Shown here one piece after another: positions 1 through 8,716 of a DNA stretch of 64,000 nt. Below the pieces are notes generated by a model. It ran no database searches. It had not been told where the DNA came from and saw nothing but the letters and a program-made list of their open reading frames with translations. Each line of letters opens with the position of its first letter. Position 1 is the stretch's first letter. The translations under genes were made by a program, and so were the position numbers. The DNA is from Ferdinandcohnia sp047246645 (GTDB lineage Bacteria > Bacillota > Bacilli > Bacillales > Bacillaceae_L), in the NCBI RefSeq assembly GCF_047246645.1, contig NZ_JBFOKR010000011.1:62001-126000 (forward strand), read 5' to 3'.

Positions 1-810
1 CCAATGATGGGTCATGTTGTACGACCAAACGTTACGCTTGCAGAAACTGCACCTGAATATTACATGGGAATGGGTCATACTGCAGAGCAAGTAGCTGTAA
101 AATACGGTGTTAGTCGTGAGGAGCAAGATGCTTTTGCGGTAAGAAGTCATCAACGTGCTGCTGCTGCAATAAAAGCTGGTAGATTCGTAGATGAAATCGT
201 TCCAGTTGACGTGACACTGCGTTCTGTTGGGGCTAATAATAAATTGGTTGAGAAAAAGGTGCAATTTTCACAAGACGAAGGTGTCCGTGAAGGAACAAGT
301 TCTGAAGTACTAGCAAAGCTTAGACCAGCATTTTCTGTAACTGGTTCTGTAACAGCAGGTAACTCGTCACAAACAAGTGATGGGGCAGCAGCAGTAATGG
401 TAATGGATCGTGAAAAAGCTGTTAGCTTAGGGTTAACTCCTTTTGTTAAATTCAGATCTTTTGCAGTTGCGGGAGTACCACCAGAAGTAATGGGAATTGG
501 CCCAGTTGCGGCAATCCCTAAAGCTCTTAAACTAGCTGGACTAGAGCTATCAGATATTGGCTTATTCGAACTTAACGAAGCATTTGCGTCTCAATCTATT
601 CAAGTTATTCGTGAATTAGGACTTGATGAAGAAAAGGTTAACGTAAATGGTGGAGCAATTGCACTAGGACATCCACTGGGATGCTCTGGAGCAAAATTAA
701 CACTAACATTAATGCACGAGATGAAACGCCGCGAAGTTCAATTTGGTGTTGTAACAATGTGTATCGGTGGCGGCATGGGTGCTGCTGGAGTATTTGAATT
801 ATTAGCTTAA
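1..810 (+). CDS. fadA: Acetyl-CoA acyltransferase (thiolase) FadA, 5' end outside window
   Basis: This is the C-terminal ~269 codons of a thiolase, in frame from base 1; the start and the nucleophilic cysteine lie upstream of the window. Thiolases of this type cleave 3-ketoacyl-CoA with CoA in the last step of fatty acid beta-oxidation. The thiolase C-terminal signatures are visible: the NEAFA segment, the active-site histidine in GGAIALGHPLG, and the late catalytic cysteine in MCIGGGMG. It lies 76 bp before fadE, matching the fadN-fadA-fadE order of B. subtilis. Identification is firm; substrate chain length cannot be read from the sequence. Confidence 0.95.
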   Translation, partial: PMMGHVVRPNVTLAETAPEYYMGMGHTAEQVAVKYGVSREEQDAFAVRSHQRAAAAIKAGRFVDEIVPVDVTLRSVGANNKLVEKKVQFSQDEGVREGTSSEVLAKLRPAFSVTGSVTAGNSSQTSDGAAAVMVMDREKAVSLGLTPFVKFRSFAVAGVPPEVMGIGPVAAIPKALKLAGLELSDIGLFELNEAFASQSIQVIRELGLDEEKVNVNGGAIALGHPLGCSGAKLTLTLMHEMKRREVQFGVVTMCIGGGMGAAGVFELLA

Positions 811-831
811 TCTTTAACATTAACTAAACAT

Positions 832-860
832 GGCTAATCCATTTGGATTGGCCTTTGTGT
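832..860 (+). terminator. Hairpin between fadA and fadE (weak terminator or processing site)
   Basis: A 9-bp stem (832-840 with 845-853, one G-U pair) closes a 4-nt loop and is followed by a short, interrupted T run. It could partly terminate or set the fadA:fadE transcript ratio. The T tract is poor, so full termination is doubtful. Confidence 0.4.
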
Positions 861-886
861 AAATATACTTTTAGGGAGGAAACAAA

Positions 887-2671
887 ATGTCAAATGCAAC
901 TGAAAAGGTAGTATTAGGTGGAGGCTTCTTAATCGAAGATATTGAAGCGGATCGTATTTTTACACCAGAGGATTACACAGATGAGCATAAAATGATTGCA
1001 AAAACAACAGAGGATTTCATTGAAAATGAAGTTTTACCTCAAATTGAGCATATTGAAAACCATGAATTTGACCGCACAGTTAAGCTTTTAAAAGAAGCCG
1101 GTGAACTAGGCTTATTAGGTGCTGATGTTCCTGAAGAGTACGGCGGTTTAGGTTTAGATAAAGTAAGTTCAGCATTAATTACTGAAAAAATGGCAAAAGC
1201 CGGTGGTTTCTCACTTTCACATGGTGCGCACGTTGGTATTGGTTCATTACCTATCGTATTATTCGGAAATGAAGAGCAAAAGCAAAAATATTTACCAGGC
1301 CTTGCTTCTGGTGAATTATTAGCTGCTTATGCATTAACTGAGCCAGGTTCAGGATCTGATGCACTTGGTGCAAAGACAACTGCTAAACTTAATGCAGAAG
1401 GAACTCACTATGTATTAAATGGTGAAAAACAGTGGATTACAAATGCCGGTTTTGCTGATGTATTTGTAGTATACGCAAAAATTGATGGTGAACATTTCTC
1501 AGCATTTATCGTTGAGCGCAGTTATCCAGGTGTTTCTACTGGTGCAGAAGAGAAGAAAATGGGTATTAAAGGCTCTTCAACTCGTACTTTAATTTTAGAA
1601 GATGCAGTTGTACCTAAAGAAAACCTACTTGGTGAAGTTGGTAGAGGGCATGTAATTGCATTTAACATCTTAAATATCGGTCGTTATAAGCTTGGAGTAG
1701 GTGTTGTTGGTGGTTCTAAGAGCGCATTTGAATTAGCTGTAAAATATGCAAACCAACGTCAACAATTTAAACAACCTATTTCTAAATTCTCACTTATTCA
1801 AGAAAAACTAGCTAACATGGCTACTAAAATTTATGCTGCTGAATCAAGTGTGTATCGTACTGTAGGATATTTTGAAGACCGTATGGGTCAATTATCTGAA
1901 GAAGAAGTAAATAACGGTAAAGAAGTAGCTAAATTAATTGCTGAATATGCAATTGAATGTTCTATCAACAAATTCTTCAATACTGAAGTGCTAGATTATG
2001 TTGTAGATGAAGGTGTACAAATTCACGGTGGATATGGCTTCATGCAAGAATATGATATCGAAAGAGCATACCGTGATTCACGTATTAACCGTATTTTTGA
2101 AGGAACAAACGAAATTAACCGTTTATTAGTGCCTGGAACATTCCTTCGTAAAGCATTAAAAGGTGAGCTTCCTTTACTTCAAAAAGCAGCACAACTTCAA
2201 GAAGAATTAATGATGCTTATGCCGGAAGAAGTTGGCGATGGCGTACTTGAGCAAGAGAAATATCTAGTTCGTAATGCTAAGAAGGTTGGATTAATGATTG
2301 CTGGTTTAGCAGCACAAAAATTCGGCCCTAAATTAGAAAAAGAACAAGAAATACTTGCGAATATCGCTGACATTGCAGCAAATATCTATGCTATGGAATC
2401 TGCAGTTCTACGTGCAGAAAAGGCGATCAACAAATCTGGTGAAGAAAAGAACAAACAAAAAGTTCTTTACACACAAGTATTTGTTCAAGAAGCATTCAAT
2501 GAAATCGAAGCACATGCAAAAGAAACACTTGTTGCAGTTGAGGAAGGAGATACTTTACGTATGATGACTTCAGCACTACGTAAATTAACTCGCCACACTC
2601 CAATAAATGTAATTGCTAAGAAACGTGAAATCGCTGCAACACTTATAGATGCAGAAAAGTATACTGTTTAA
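887..2671 (+). CDS. fadE: Acyl-CoA dehydrogenase FadE
   Basis: This is a 594-residue FAD-dependent acyl-CoA dehydrogenase, catalysing the first oxidation of beta-oxidation. The ATG at 887 follows a strong AGGGAGGA site. Residues ~35-440 form the usual acyl-CoA dehydrogenase fold, with the FAD/substrate segment AYALTEPGSGSDA near 145-158 and the presumed catalytic glutamate at E405 in IFEGTNEI. Residues ~440-594 form the extra C-terminal domain seen in the ~590-residue Bacillus FadE type. It follows fadA in the same operon and ends at a clear terminator. Acyl chain preference is not evident. Confidence 0.95.
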   Translation: MSNATEKVVLGGGFLIEDIEADRIFTPEDYTDEHKMIAKTTEDFIENEVLPQIEHIENHEFDRTVKLLKEAGELGLLGADVPEEYGGLGLDKVSSALITEKMAKAGGFSLSHGAHVGIGSLPIVLFGNEEQKQKYLPGLASGELLAAYALTEPGSGSDALGAKTTAKLNAEGTHYVLNGEKQWITNAGFADVFVVYAKIDGEHFSAFIVERSYPGVSTGAEEKKMGIKGSSTRTLILEDAVVPKENLLGEVGRGHVIAFNILNIGRYKLGVGVVGGSKSAFELAVKYANQRQQFKQPISKFSLIQEKLANMATKIYAAESSVYRTVGYFEDRMGQLSEEEVNNGKEVAKLIAEYAIECSINKFFNTEVLDYVVDEGVQIHGGYGFMQEYDIERAYRDSRINRIFEGTNEINRLLVPGTFLRKALKGELPLLQKAAQLQEELMMLMPEEVGDGVLEQEKYLVRNAKKVGLMIAGLAAQKFGPKLEKEQEILANIADIAANIYAMESAVLRAEKAINKSGEEKNKQKVLYTQVFVQEAFNEIEAHAKETLVAVEEGDTLRMMTSALRKLTRHTPINVIAKKREIAATLIDAEKYTV

Positions 2672-2685
2672 TTAGCAAAATACAG

Positions 2686-2718
2686 GAAAAGCTCCTACTG
2701 TAAGGGGCTTTTTCTTTT
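2686..2718 (+). terminator. Terminator of the fad operon
   Basis: A 10-bp stem (AAAAGCTCCT with AGGGGCTTTT, one G-U pair) is followed by a T-rich tail. It ends the fadA-fadE transcript. Confidence 0.85.
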
Positions 2719-2918
2719 GACATAGGTTCACAAACTACTCGTTTATTTTTTAAAAAAATCTAGCAGGAAACGAAAGAAAAAAGTCGAATTGTAACAAAGG
2801 ATTCTAAAAGTTTTCTTTCAAATCGTGGTATGGTAGAATATCAGGTGAAGTAAGGGGAAATATCTATTTCTGTAGTTATCTGGAATAGCATGCTTTTTTA
2901 GTATAGGTGGTGATAATG

Positions 2919-3278
2919 ATGGCATTGATGTTTTACTGGTATCCAAAGTGTGGAACATGTCGAAAAGCTAAGAAGTGGTTGGAAGAACATCAACTTACAT
3001 TCGAAGATATACATATCGTTGAAAATCCACCATCTAAAGAACAGTTAGAAGAAATGTATAAGAGTAGTGGATTGGAATTAAAAAAGTTCTTTAACACCAG
3101 TGGCCAAAAATATCGCGAATTAGGTGTGAAAGACAAAATAAACAGTGCAACTGAAGATGAATTACTTTCGCTTCTGGCTTCTGATGGTATGTTAATTAAA
3201 CGCCCACTTGTAACCGATGGTACGAAGGTTACGGTTGGTTTTAATGAAAAGCAATTCGAAGAGACCTGGACCAACTAA
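2919..3278 (+). CDS. yusI: ArsC/Spx-family protein YusI
   Basis: This 119-residue protein belongs to the ArsC/Spx/MgsR thioredoxin-fold family. The N-terminus MALMFYWYPKCGTC carries a CXXC pair (C11, C14) as in YusI and Spx, followed by the typical WLEEH and RPLV segments; the cis-proline region is RPLVTDG. It could be a reductase or a Spx-like regulator; the function of YusI is not established. I prefer the ATG at 2919, about 8 nt after AGGTGG; an ATG at 2916 and GTGs at 2907/2910 are alternatives. It sits between fadE and gcvH as in B. subtilis. Confidence 0.88.
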   Translation: MALMFYWYPKCGTCRKAKKWLEEHQLTFEDIHIVENPPSKEQLEEMYKSSGLELKKFFNTSGQKYRELGVKDKINSATEDELLSLLASDGMLIKRPLVTDGTKVTVGFNEKQFEETWTN

Positions 3279-3367
3279 TCCGGATGGAAGACTATCAGTC
3301 TTTTACATATCATTTTTTAAAACATGAAAATGAACCAATAAAATACTATTTTGTGGAGGTTATACGA

Positions 3368-3751
3368 ATGAATTTACCTAAAGAGTTACGCTATACTGAA
3401 GAACATGAATGGGTAAAAGTAGAAGGAGACAATGTTCGCATTGGGATTACTGACTTCGCGCAATCTGAATTAGGCGATATCGTATTCGTTGAATTACCAG
3501 AGGTTGGAGATGAAATTCAAGCAGATGAGCCATTTGGTAGTGTTGAATCTGTAAAAACTGTTTCCGAACTTTATGCACCAATCAGTGGAAAAGTAGTAGC
3601 CGTAAACGAAGATTTGGATGACAATCCAGAGTACGTAAATGAATCTCCATATGAAAAGGCTTGGATGATTGTTGTTGAGCCAGCAAATGCAAGCGATGTA
3701 GAAAACCTCATGACTGCTGAACAATATGAAGAAATGGTAAATGAAGACTAA
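3368..3751 (+). CDS. gcvH: Glycine cleavage system H protein
   Basis: This 127-residue lipoyl carrier shuttles the aminomethyl group between the P, T and L proteins of glycine cleavage; in Bacillus it is also the entry point for lipoyl-group transfer to other complexes. The lipoyl lysine is K63 in GSVESVKTVSEL. The ATG at 3368 has GGAGGT 8 nt upstream; a longer in-frame reading from 3284 would add 28 residues foreign to the family. No gcvT or gcvP is adjacent, as in B. subtilis. LipA at 27 kb would supply the cofactor. It ends at a strong terminator. Confidence 0.96.
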   Translation: MNLPKELRYTEEHEWVKVEGDNVRIGITDFAQSELGDIVFVELPEVGDEIQADEPFGSVESVKTVSELYAPISGKVVAVNEDLDDNPEYVNESPYEKAWMIVVEPANASDVENLMTAEQYEEMVNED

Positions 3752-3758
3752 TAATAAC

Positions 3759-3801
3759 AAGAACCTATTAAGGGGTATTTCCTTTAGTAGGTTCTTTTTT
3801 G
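3759..3801 (+). terminator. Terminator of gcvH
   Basis: An 11-12-bp near-perfect stem (AAGAACCTA... with ...TAGGTTCTT) is followed by six or more T residues. Confidence 0.88.
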
Positions 3802-3884
3802 TTGACCTACGGCAAACTGGCCTTTGATAAGATTCAGCCATTCTGGTTAACCTATTACTAAATACCGAAGGAAGGATGTTTAGA

Positions 3885-4130
3885 ATGGTATTGAAACAAT
3901 CAAGAATCGACATCACAGACAGAGTAGTAGGCAAATTAGGGAATAACGAAATGGACTTGTTTGTTGAACAAGAACCTATTGGTAAGATATCCTTTACAAA
4001 TAGTGGAGCTCAGTATGAGTTGAAACAGGGTTATGAGCAAGAGGAAAATAAAATTTTCACTTATGCTGATGTAACAACTAGCCCTGATCAAAAATATGTA
4101 GATTGTGATGATGAAAACGGCTGGTGTTAA
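3885..4130 (+). CDS. yusG: YusG-family small protein
   Basis: This 81-residue protein resembles B. subtilis YusG, with the characteristic C-terminal end KYVDCDDENGWC. Function is unknown. It has two C-terminal cysteines and many acidic residues, with no membrane segment. The site GAAGGAAGG overlaps an ATG at 3876, so I prefer the ATG at 3885, about 9 nt downstream. It has its own terminator, and its position after gcvH matches B. subtilis. Confidence 0.8.
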   Translation: MVLKQSRIDITDRVVGKLGNNEMDLFVEQEPIGKISFTNSGAQYELKQGYEQEENKIFTYADVTTSPDQKYVDCDDENGWC

Positions 4131-4158
4131 GGTAGTGGAAATCCCACTGCCTTTTTTT
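4131..4158 (+). terminator. Terminator of yusG
   Basis: An 8-bp stem (GGTAGTGG with CCACTGCC) is followed by TTTTTTT. Confidence 0.88.
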
Positions 4159-4284
4159 CACATCGACTATTTATTGTATCACCAAAAACAACGGTGATTG
4201 ATAAAATGAAGGAAAAGCAGCAGTAGACATAGAATATACATTGTATACATTAGAAATTCCACACTTGAAACTAGGTGATGAATT

Positions 4285-4635
4285 GTGGCTTTGGATGATA
4301 TAGAGAAGGTTCTTATTGTAGAGGGGAAATCTGATAAAAAGAAGGTTGAGACGGTTATAAATGAACCTATTGAAATAATCTGTACGAACGGTACAATTAG
4401 CATTTCAAAATTAGATGAATTGATTGAGCACCTTTTCAACAAAGATGTTTACATCCTTGTCGATGCGGATAATGCAGGAGAAAAGCTTCGGAAACAATTT
4501 AAACGGGAATTTCCAGAAGCAAGGCACTTGTTTATTGATAAAACGTATCGAGAAGTAGCTACTGCTCCAGAACAACATATTGCAACAGTCCTGTTAGCAG
4601 CAAATATTGATGTACATGCAGAGTTTTTACTCTAG
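4285..4635 (+). CDS. yusF: Toprim-domain protein YusF
   Basis: This 116-residue protein consists almost only of a Toprim domain, the metal-binding fold of topoisomerases, primases and RNase M5. The conserved glutamate is E13 in VEGKSDKKK and the DXD pair is D60/D62 in YILVDADNAGEK. RNase M5 maturates 5S rRNA and is the nearest well-known small Toprim type, but YusF itself has no defined substrate that I know of. The GTG start at 4285 follows AGGTGATG. Neighbours (yusG, yusE) follow B. subtilis order. Confidence 0.85.
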   Translation: MALDDIEKVLIVEGKSDKKKVETVINEPIEIICTNGTISISKLDELIEHLFNKDVYILVDADNAGEKLRKQFKREFPEARHLFIDKTYREVATAPEQHIATVLLAANIDVHAEFLL

Positions 4636-4753
4636 AAATAATCCATACACCACTCACAAAAAATATATGTTTTTTAGTGCGTGTTTCTTTATGACTTGAA
4701 GGGTTGATGTTACAATACTAGAAATGATAATTTAGTAAAGGTTGTATTGTACA

Positions 4754-5059
4754 ATGAAGGATTTAATTGAAAAGGAAATAGAAAGTGCTATTGCGGAAAA
4801 TGATAAATTTTGCTTATATCTCTATACACCAATGTGCGGGACATGTCAGGTAGCCTCAAAAATGTTACAAGTAACAACGGAATTGGTACCAACCCTTGCA
4901 ATTGGAAAAAGTGACTTAAACTATTTACCAAAGAAAGCAATTGAATGGGAAATTGAGAGTGTGCCATGTTTACTAATATTTGAAAAAGTTCAGATAGACA
5001 AAAAAATTTATGCGTTTCATTCTGTACCATATTTACTTGATTTATTATCAAATCAATAA
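4754..5059 (+). CDS. yusE: Thioredoxin-like protein YusE
   Basis: This 101-residue thioredoxin-fold protein carries a CXXC active site (C28, C31) in TPMCGTC and a cis-proline region around ESVPCLLIF. It has no signal peptide, so it is probably a cytoplasmic thiol-disulfide exchanger. The ATG at 4754 gives the family N-terminus; a TTG at 4742 is possible. The AAAGG site is 12 nt away, which is rather far. It is monocistronic, with its own terminator. Confidence 0.85.
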   Translation: MKDLIEKEIESAIAENDKFCLYLYTPMCGTCQVASKMLQVTTELVPTLAIGKSDLNYLPKKAIEWEIESVPCLLIFEKVQIDKKIYAFHSVPYLLDLLSNQ

Positions 5060-5090
5060 ACATCGTCAAAGGATTGACGATGTTTTTATA
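5058..5090 (+). terminator. Terminator of yusE
   Basis: A perfect 12-bp stem (AAACATCGTCAA with TTGACGATGTTT) overlaps the yusE stop codon and runs into TTTTTA. Confidence 0.9.
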
Positions 5091-5159
5091 TTGCATTTTT
5101 TCCGAAAAGTTGTATGATATTTAGGGAGTCGAAATATCATTCGAGGTGTACACACGTAT

Positions 5160-6437
5160 ATGAACTTATTTAACGATTGGAAGAAACAATACAAATCGTA
5201 TAACAAGAATATTAAATTATTCATTATAGCAACAGTTCTAACGCAAATTGGAATGGGAATCTTTACAATAATTTATAACTTTTATGTAAGAGAATTAGGA
5301 TATTCAGAGCAAACAAATGGCACCATTATTGCAATGACAGCCTTAGCCTCAGCGATCATTCTTGTACCAGCGGGTATTATGAGTGATAAATTAGGTAGAA
5401 AGAAAATTATGATCTTAGGTGTTGCTATATCGTCTTTCGCTCTACTTACTCGAAGTATATTAGAAATAGAGCAATTGTTAATTGCAACTGCTTTCTTAAC
5501 AGGACTATCTACTGCGTTTATTCAGGTTTCAGGAATACCATGGCTTGCAGAAAACTCTACTGCTGCTCAAAGGGTACATCTTTTTAGTTTTCATTCTGCA
5601 ATTATGATGGTTGCCCAAGTAATAGGGAATATCTCAGGTGGAGTCCTTACTGATACGTTTCTATATGTGTTTAATTTAAGTGGGTTATGGAGTATTAGGC
5701 TTACTTTACTGTTGGCCGTTATTATTTATGTAGCAGGAGTTCTGCCAATCTTTAAAATGAGTGAAGTAACTAGAGAAAAACCTATTGTAAAAAAGGTGCA
5801 AACGTTGGGTCAAAAACTACGTGCAAATTCATCACAAATTAAAATCATTGCCATGTTTGCATTTGCTCAAATGATTATAGGTTTTGGTTCAGGCTTAGTA
5901 ATTCCTTATCTGAATTTGTATTTCGCCGATCGTTTCCTGGCAAGCAACTCAATTATTGGTATCATTTTATCCTTAGGGCAAGCCGCAACTGCAATTGCGA
6001 TGATTATTGGTCCAGCTATTGTTAAAAGAGTCGGCGAAGTTCGTGCTGTTGTATATCTTCAACTCTCTTCACTTCCGTTTTTACTATTAACTGGTTATAC
6101 AGAAAACATTTATATCGCAGCAATAGGTTTCTTATTCAGGCAAGCATTGATGAATGCTGGAAATCCAATACAAGCATCTTTAGTTATGGGAAGAGTTAAT
6201 GATTCGATGAAAGGTCTAGCAAACTCGGTCAACCAAATGGTATTTTCTCTTGGATGGGCGTTTATGGGACCTGTATCGACATCTATCGTGATGTTATATG
6301 GTTCATATTGGGGTTATGCTTATGTATTTACAATTACAGCTATATTGTATCTATTTGGCTCACTATACTTTTTACTCGTATTTAGTCGAAACCCGATAGA
6401 TCAAGTTAATAAGAAAACAATGGCGAAGATTTCATAA
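5160..6437 (+). CDS. Major facilitator superfamily transporter
   Basis: This 425-residue membrane protein has about 12 hydrophobic segments. The MFS motif A-like loop DKLGRKKIM follows the second helix, and a central basic loop lies around residues 200-240. The first ~20 residues are charged (DWKKQYKSYNKNIK) before helix 1. Substrate cannot be told; drug or metabolite efflux is possible. The ATG at 5160 follows GAGGTG at a rather long spacing of about 12 nt. It is a single-gene unit ending at a terminator and does not belong to the conserved yus block. Confidence 0.85.
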   Translation: MNLFNDWKKQYKSYNKNIKLFIIATVLTQIGMGIFTIIYNFYVRELGYSEQTNGTIIAMTALASAIILVPAGIMSDKLGRKKIMILGVAISSFALLTRSILEIEQLLIATAFLTGLSTAFIQVSGIPWLAENSTAAQRVHLFSFHSAIMMVAQVIGNISGGVLTDTFLYVFNLSGLWSIRLTLLLAVIIYVAGVLPIFKMSEVTREKPIVKKVQTLGQKLRANSSQIKIIAMFAFAQMIIGFGSGLVIPYLNLYFADRFLASNSIIGIILSLGQAATAIAMIIGPAIVKRVGEVRAVVYLQLSSLPFLLLTGYTENIYIAAIGFLFRQALMNAGNPIQASLVMGRVNDSMKGLANSVNQMVFSLGWAFMGPVSTSIVMLYGSYWGYAYVFTITAILYLFGSLYFLLVFSRNPIDQVNKKTMAKIS

Positions 6438-6450
6438 TTTATTTGGAGAT

Positions 6451-6498
6451 AGGAACAAACTGGTGCTGGTTAGTGGTACTAGTTTGTTCCTTTTTGTT
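6451..6498 (+). terminator. Terminator of the MFS gene
   Basis: A 10-bp stem (GGAACAAACT with AGTTTGTTCC) is followed by TTTTTGTTT. Confidence 0.85.
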
Positions 6499-6635
6499 TG
6501 ACGAATAATACTCTCATTCTCATAACCTATATATGCAGTAGGCTAAGTTTTCTAATTGGTTTTCCGCGCGTAAACATATAGATTTAATAGGATCTGTGTA
6601 GAAATTAGAATAGAGTAAATTATTTTAATTTTTAG

Positions 6636-6664
6636 TTGACTTATTAATTAAAAAGTATTAACAT
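6636..6664 (+). promoter_or_regulatory. Possible promoter of the metY S-box transcript
   Basis: TTGACT (6636-6641) and TAACAT (6659-6664) are separated by 17 bp, about 50 bp ahead of the riboswitch. This is the only reasonable sigma-A match in this stretch. Confidence 0.4.
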
Positions 6665-6711
6665 TCAACTATATTCAATTATTTAAAGCGTCTCTAATTT
6701 AATATACTAAA

Positions 6712-6862
6712 GTCTTATCGAGAGTGGCAGAGGGAATGGCCCTATGAAGCCCAGCAACCGGTTATGAAACACGGTGCTAAATCCAGCAGACATGCATTTG
6801 TCTGAAAGATAAGAAGAGATAAATGTAAATTAACCCTCTTCTTATCTGAAGAGGGTTTTTTA
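6712..6862 (+). ncRNA. SAM riboswitch (S-box) with terminator, upstream of metY
   Basis: The aptamer has the S-box core: a GAGxGGCAGAGGGA segment, GGCCCTATGAAGCCC, CAGCAACC and the GGTGCTAAATCC element. Helix P1 pairs 6714-6719 with 6808-6813. A terminator stem (about 6833-6839 with 6849-6855, then TTTTTT) follows. Bases 6807-6818 are perfectly complementary to 6836-6847, giving a 12-bp antiterminator that excludes both P1 and the terminator. SAM binding should therefore switch off the sulfhydrylase gene. Confidence 0.96.
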
Positions 6863-6991
6863 GTATGGTAGGAAGTAAACTAGGTCTTTCATTCTTGAAG
6901 AAAGATCTTATGTTTTCAATAAAGCGGAACAAACCTTCATAGATTTTACTCGTAATCCGCAATTAAATTCATTTTAAGGGAGAGATTCGTA

Positions 6992-8314
6992 ATGAGTGAA
7001 AATCAAAAAAAGTATAGACCAGAAACGGTAGCTATTCACGGTGGTCTTGTAGCAGATCCTGTTACGGGAGCGAGAGCGGTTCCGATTTATCAATCAAATG
7101 CTTATAAATTTAATAATACAGAACATGCCGCAAACCTATTTGGTTTAAAAGAAAATGGATATATATATACTCGCATCCATAATCCAACAGTGACAGTTTT
7201 TGAAGAAAGAGTTGCTCAATTAGAGGGCGGAGTTGGTGCATTAGCAGTTGCAAGTGGAATGGCAGCTATAACAACTGCTATTCTAAATATTGCGGGTGCT
7301 GGGGACGAGATTGTATCAGCATCAACACTATATGGGGGTACATATAACCTATTCGCAAATACACTTCCTAAATATGGAATAAAAACAACATTTGTAGACC
7401 CTTCAAATCCAGAAAATTTCCGTCAAGCAATTACTCCTAATACAAAGGCTGTATTTGCAGAAACAATTGGTAATCCAAGTTTAGATGTTCTTGATATTGA
7501 GTCAGTAGCGAATATTGCGCATGAAGCAGGGATTCCACTTTTAATTGACAACACCTTTGCAACTCCTTATCTCTGCAGACCTATCGAACACGGAGCAGAT
7601 ATTGTCATCCATTCTGCAACGAAATGGTTGCTAGGTAATGGAACGACATTAGGTGGGATCATCGTAGATGGTGGTAATTTTGATTGGAATTCACCTAAAT
7701 TCCCAGGTTTCACAACCCCTGATCCGAGCTATAATAATTTAGTTTATGCCGAGGCACTTGGACCTGTCGCTTATATTATAAAAGCCAGGGTTCAGCTTCT
7801 ACGTGATCTTGGGCCATCAATAAGCCCATTTAATGCTTTCCAATTTAATTTGGGACTCGAAACCTTACATGTTCGAATGAAAGAACATATTGAAAATACA
7901 AAAAAGGTTGTCACTTATTTAAAAGATCATCCAGGCGTTGAGTGGGTACTATATCCTGGAGAAGAAAATCATCCGAACAAGCAATTAGCAGACAAATATT
8001 TATCAAAAGGGGCCGGCGCTGTTGTAGTCTTTGGCATCAAAGGTGGAAGAGAGGCTGGTCAAAAGCTAATAAATAGTGTTGAATTATGGTCACATGTAGC
8101 CAATGTAGGAGATGCAAAGAGTTTAATTATTCATCCTGCAAGTACAACGCATCAACAACTTGGACCAGAAGATCTAAAAGCATCAGGTGTAACTGAGGAT
8201 TTGGTTCGATTATCTGTAGGAATTGAAAATATAGAGGATATACTTGAAGATTTAGAACAAGCAATTGAAGTAGCAAATGGAACAACGTCGAAAAAATCTG
8301 TACCTACTGTGTAG
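6992..8314 (+). CDS. metY: O-acetylhomoserine sulfhydrylase
   Basis: This 440-residue PLP enzyme of the Cys/Met metabolism family makes homocysteine from O-acetyl-L-homoserine and sulfide. Family marks are YTRIHNPTVTVFEERVAQLE, ASGMAAI near the cofactor phosphate, and the Schiff-base lysine K211 in HSATKWLLGNG. The ~430-440 length and the SxATKW(L)xGNGT pattern favour a sulfhydrylase over the shorter cystathionine enzymes. The ATG at 6992 follows AAGGGAGAG. The S-box immediately upstream ties it to methionine synthesis, and metNPQ with a second S-box follows. Confidence 0.93.
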   Translation: MSENQKKYRPETVAIHGGLVADPVTGARAVPIYQSNAYKFNNTEHAANLFGLKENGYIYTRIHNPTVTVFEERVAQLEGGVGALAVASGMAAITTAILNIAGAGDEIVSASTLYGGTYNLFANTLPKYGIKTTFVDPSNPENFRQAITPNTKAVFAETIGNPSLDVLDIESVANIAHEAGIPLLIDNTFATPYLCRPIEHGADIVIHSATKWLLGNGTTLGGIIVDGGNFDWNSPKFPGFTTPDPSYNNLVYAEALGPVAYIIKARVQLLRDLGPSISPFNAFQFNLGLETLHVRMKEHIENTKKVVTYLKDHPGVEWVLYPGEENHPNKQLADKYLSKGAGAVVVFGIKGGREAGQKLINSVELWSHVANVGDAKSLIIHPASTTHQQLGPEDLKASGVTEDLVRLSVGIENIEDILEDLEQAIEVANGTTSKKSVPTV

Positions 8315-8337
8315 TTTCTTTTTGAGAAAAAAATTTG

Positions 8338-8366
8338 TTGACACCTTTTTTTGCTAATGATAAAAT
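8338..8366 (+). promoter_or_regulatory. Sigma-A promoter of the metNPQ S-box transcript
   Basis: TTGACA (8338-8343) and TAAAAT (8361-8366) lie exactly 17 bp apart. The predicted start is about 45 bp ahead of the riboswitch. Confidence 0.8.
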
Positions 8367-8416
8367 CACAAATGTCGCTATAGCAACATAATGAAAAAGT
8401 GAATATATAAATGTGA

Positions 8417-8580
8417 CTCTTATTTAGAGTGGTGGAGGGAAGTGCCCTATGAAACCCAGCAACCGTCAACGTCCGTTGAAAAGGTGCCAATTCACACAAA
8501 GCTTATGCTTTGAGAGATGAGAGGAAGGTTATTTAGATATCTATGCCTTTCTGCTCTTTTGCAGAAAGGTATTTTTGTTT
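8417..8580 (+). ncRNA. SAM riboswitch (S-box) with terminator, upstream of metNPQ
   Basis: S-box core elements are clear: GAGTGGTGGAGGGA, TGCCCTATGAAACCC, CAGCAACC and AAGGTGCCAATTC. P1 pairs 8417-8423 with 8517-8523, with one G-U pair. A 12-bp terminator hairpin (8543-8554 with 8561-8572) is followed by a T-rich tail. It is a second, independent copy of the same control class as at 6.7 kb, with a different P3/P4 sequence. Confidence 0.95.
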
Positions 8581-8716
8581 TAGTAAAGTAGCTGAAAAGA
8601 CAGGCTGACACCCTAATTGTAAATAAAGGTAACCGGATTATAATGGCGGGAGTTTACTTTATCAGTTATTTACATAAACTAAGCTTAGTTTTTTCTGAAT
8701 AGAAGGTGTGACAAAC

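Noticed and set aside
3494..3934. 146-codon minus-strand frame over gcvH and its terminator
   Set aside because: It crosses gcvH and a strong terminator, is rich in Ile/Phe/Tyr from reversed AT-rich DNA and has no ribosome site.
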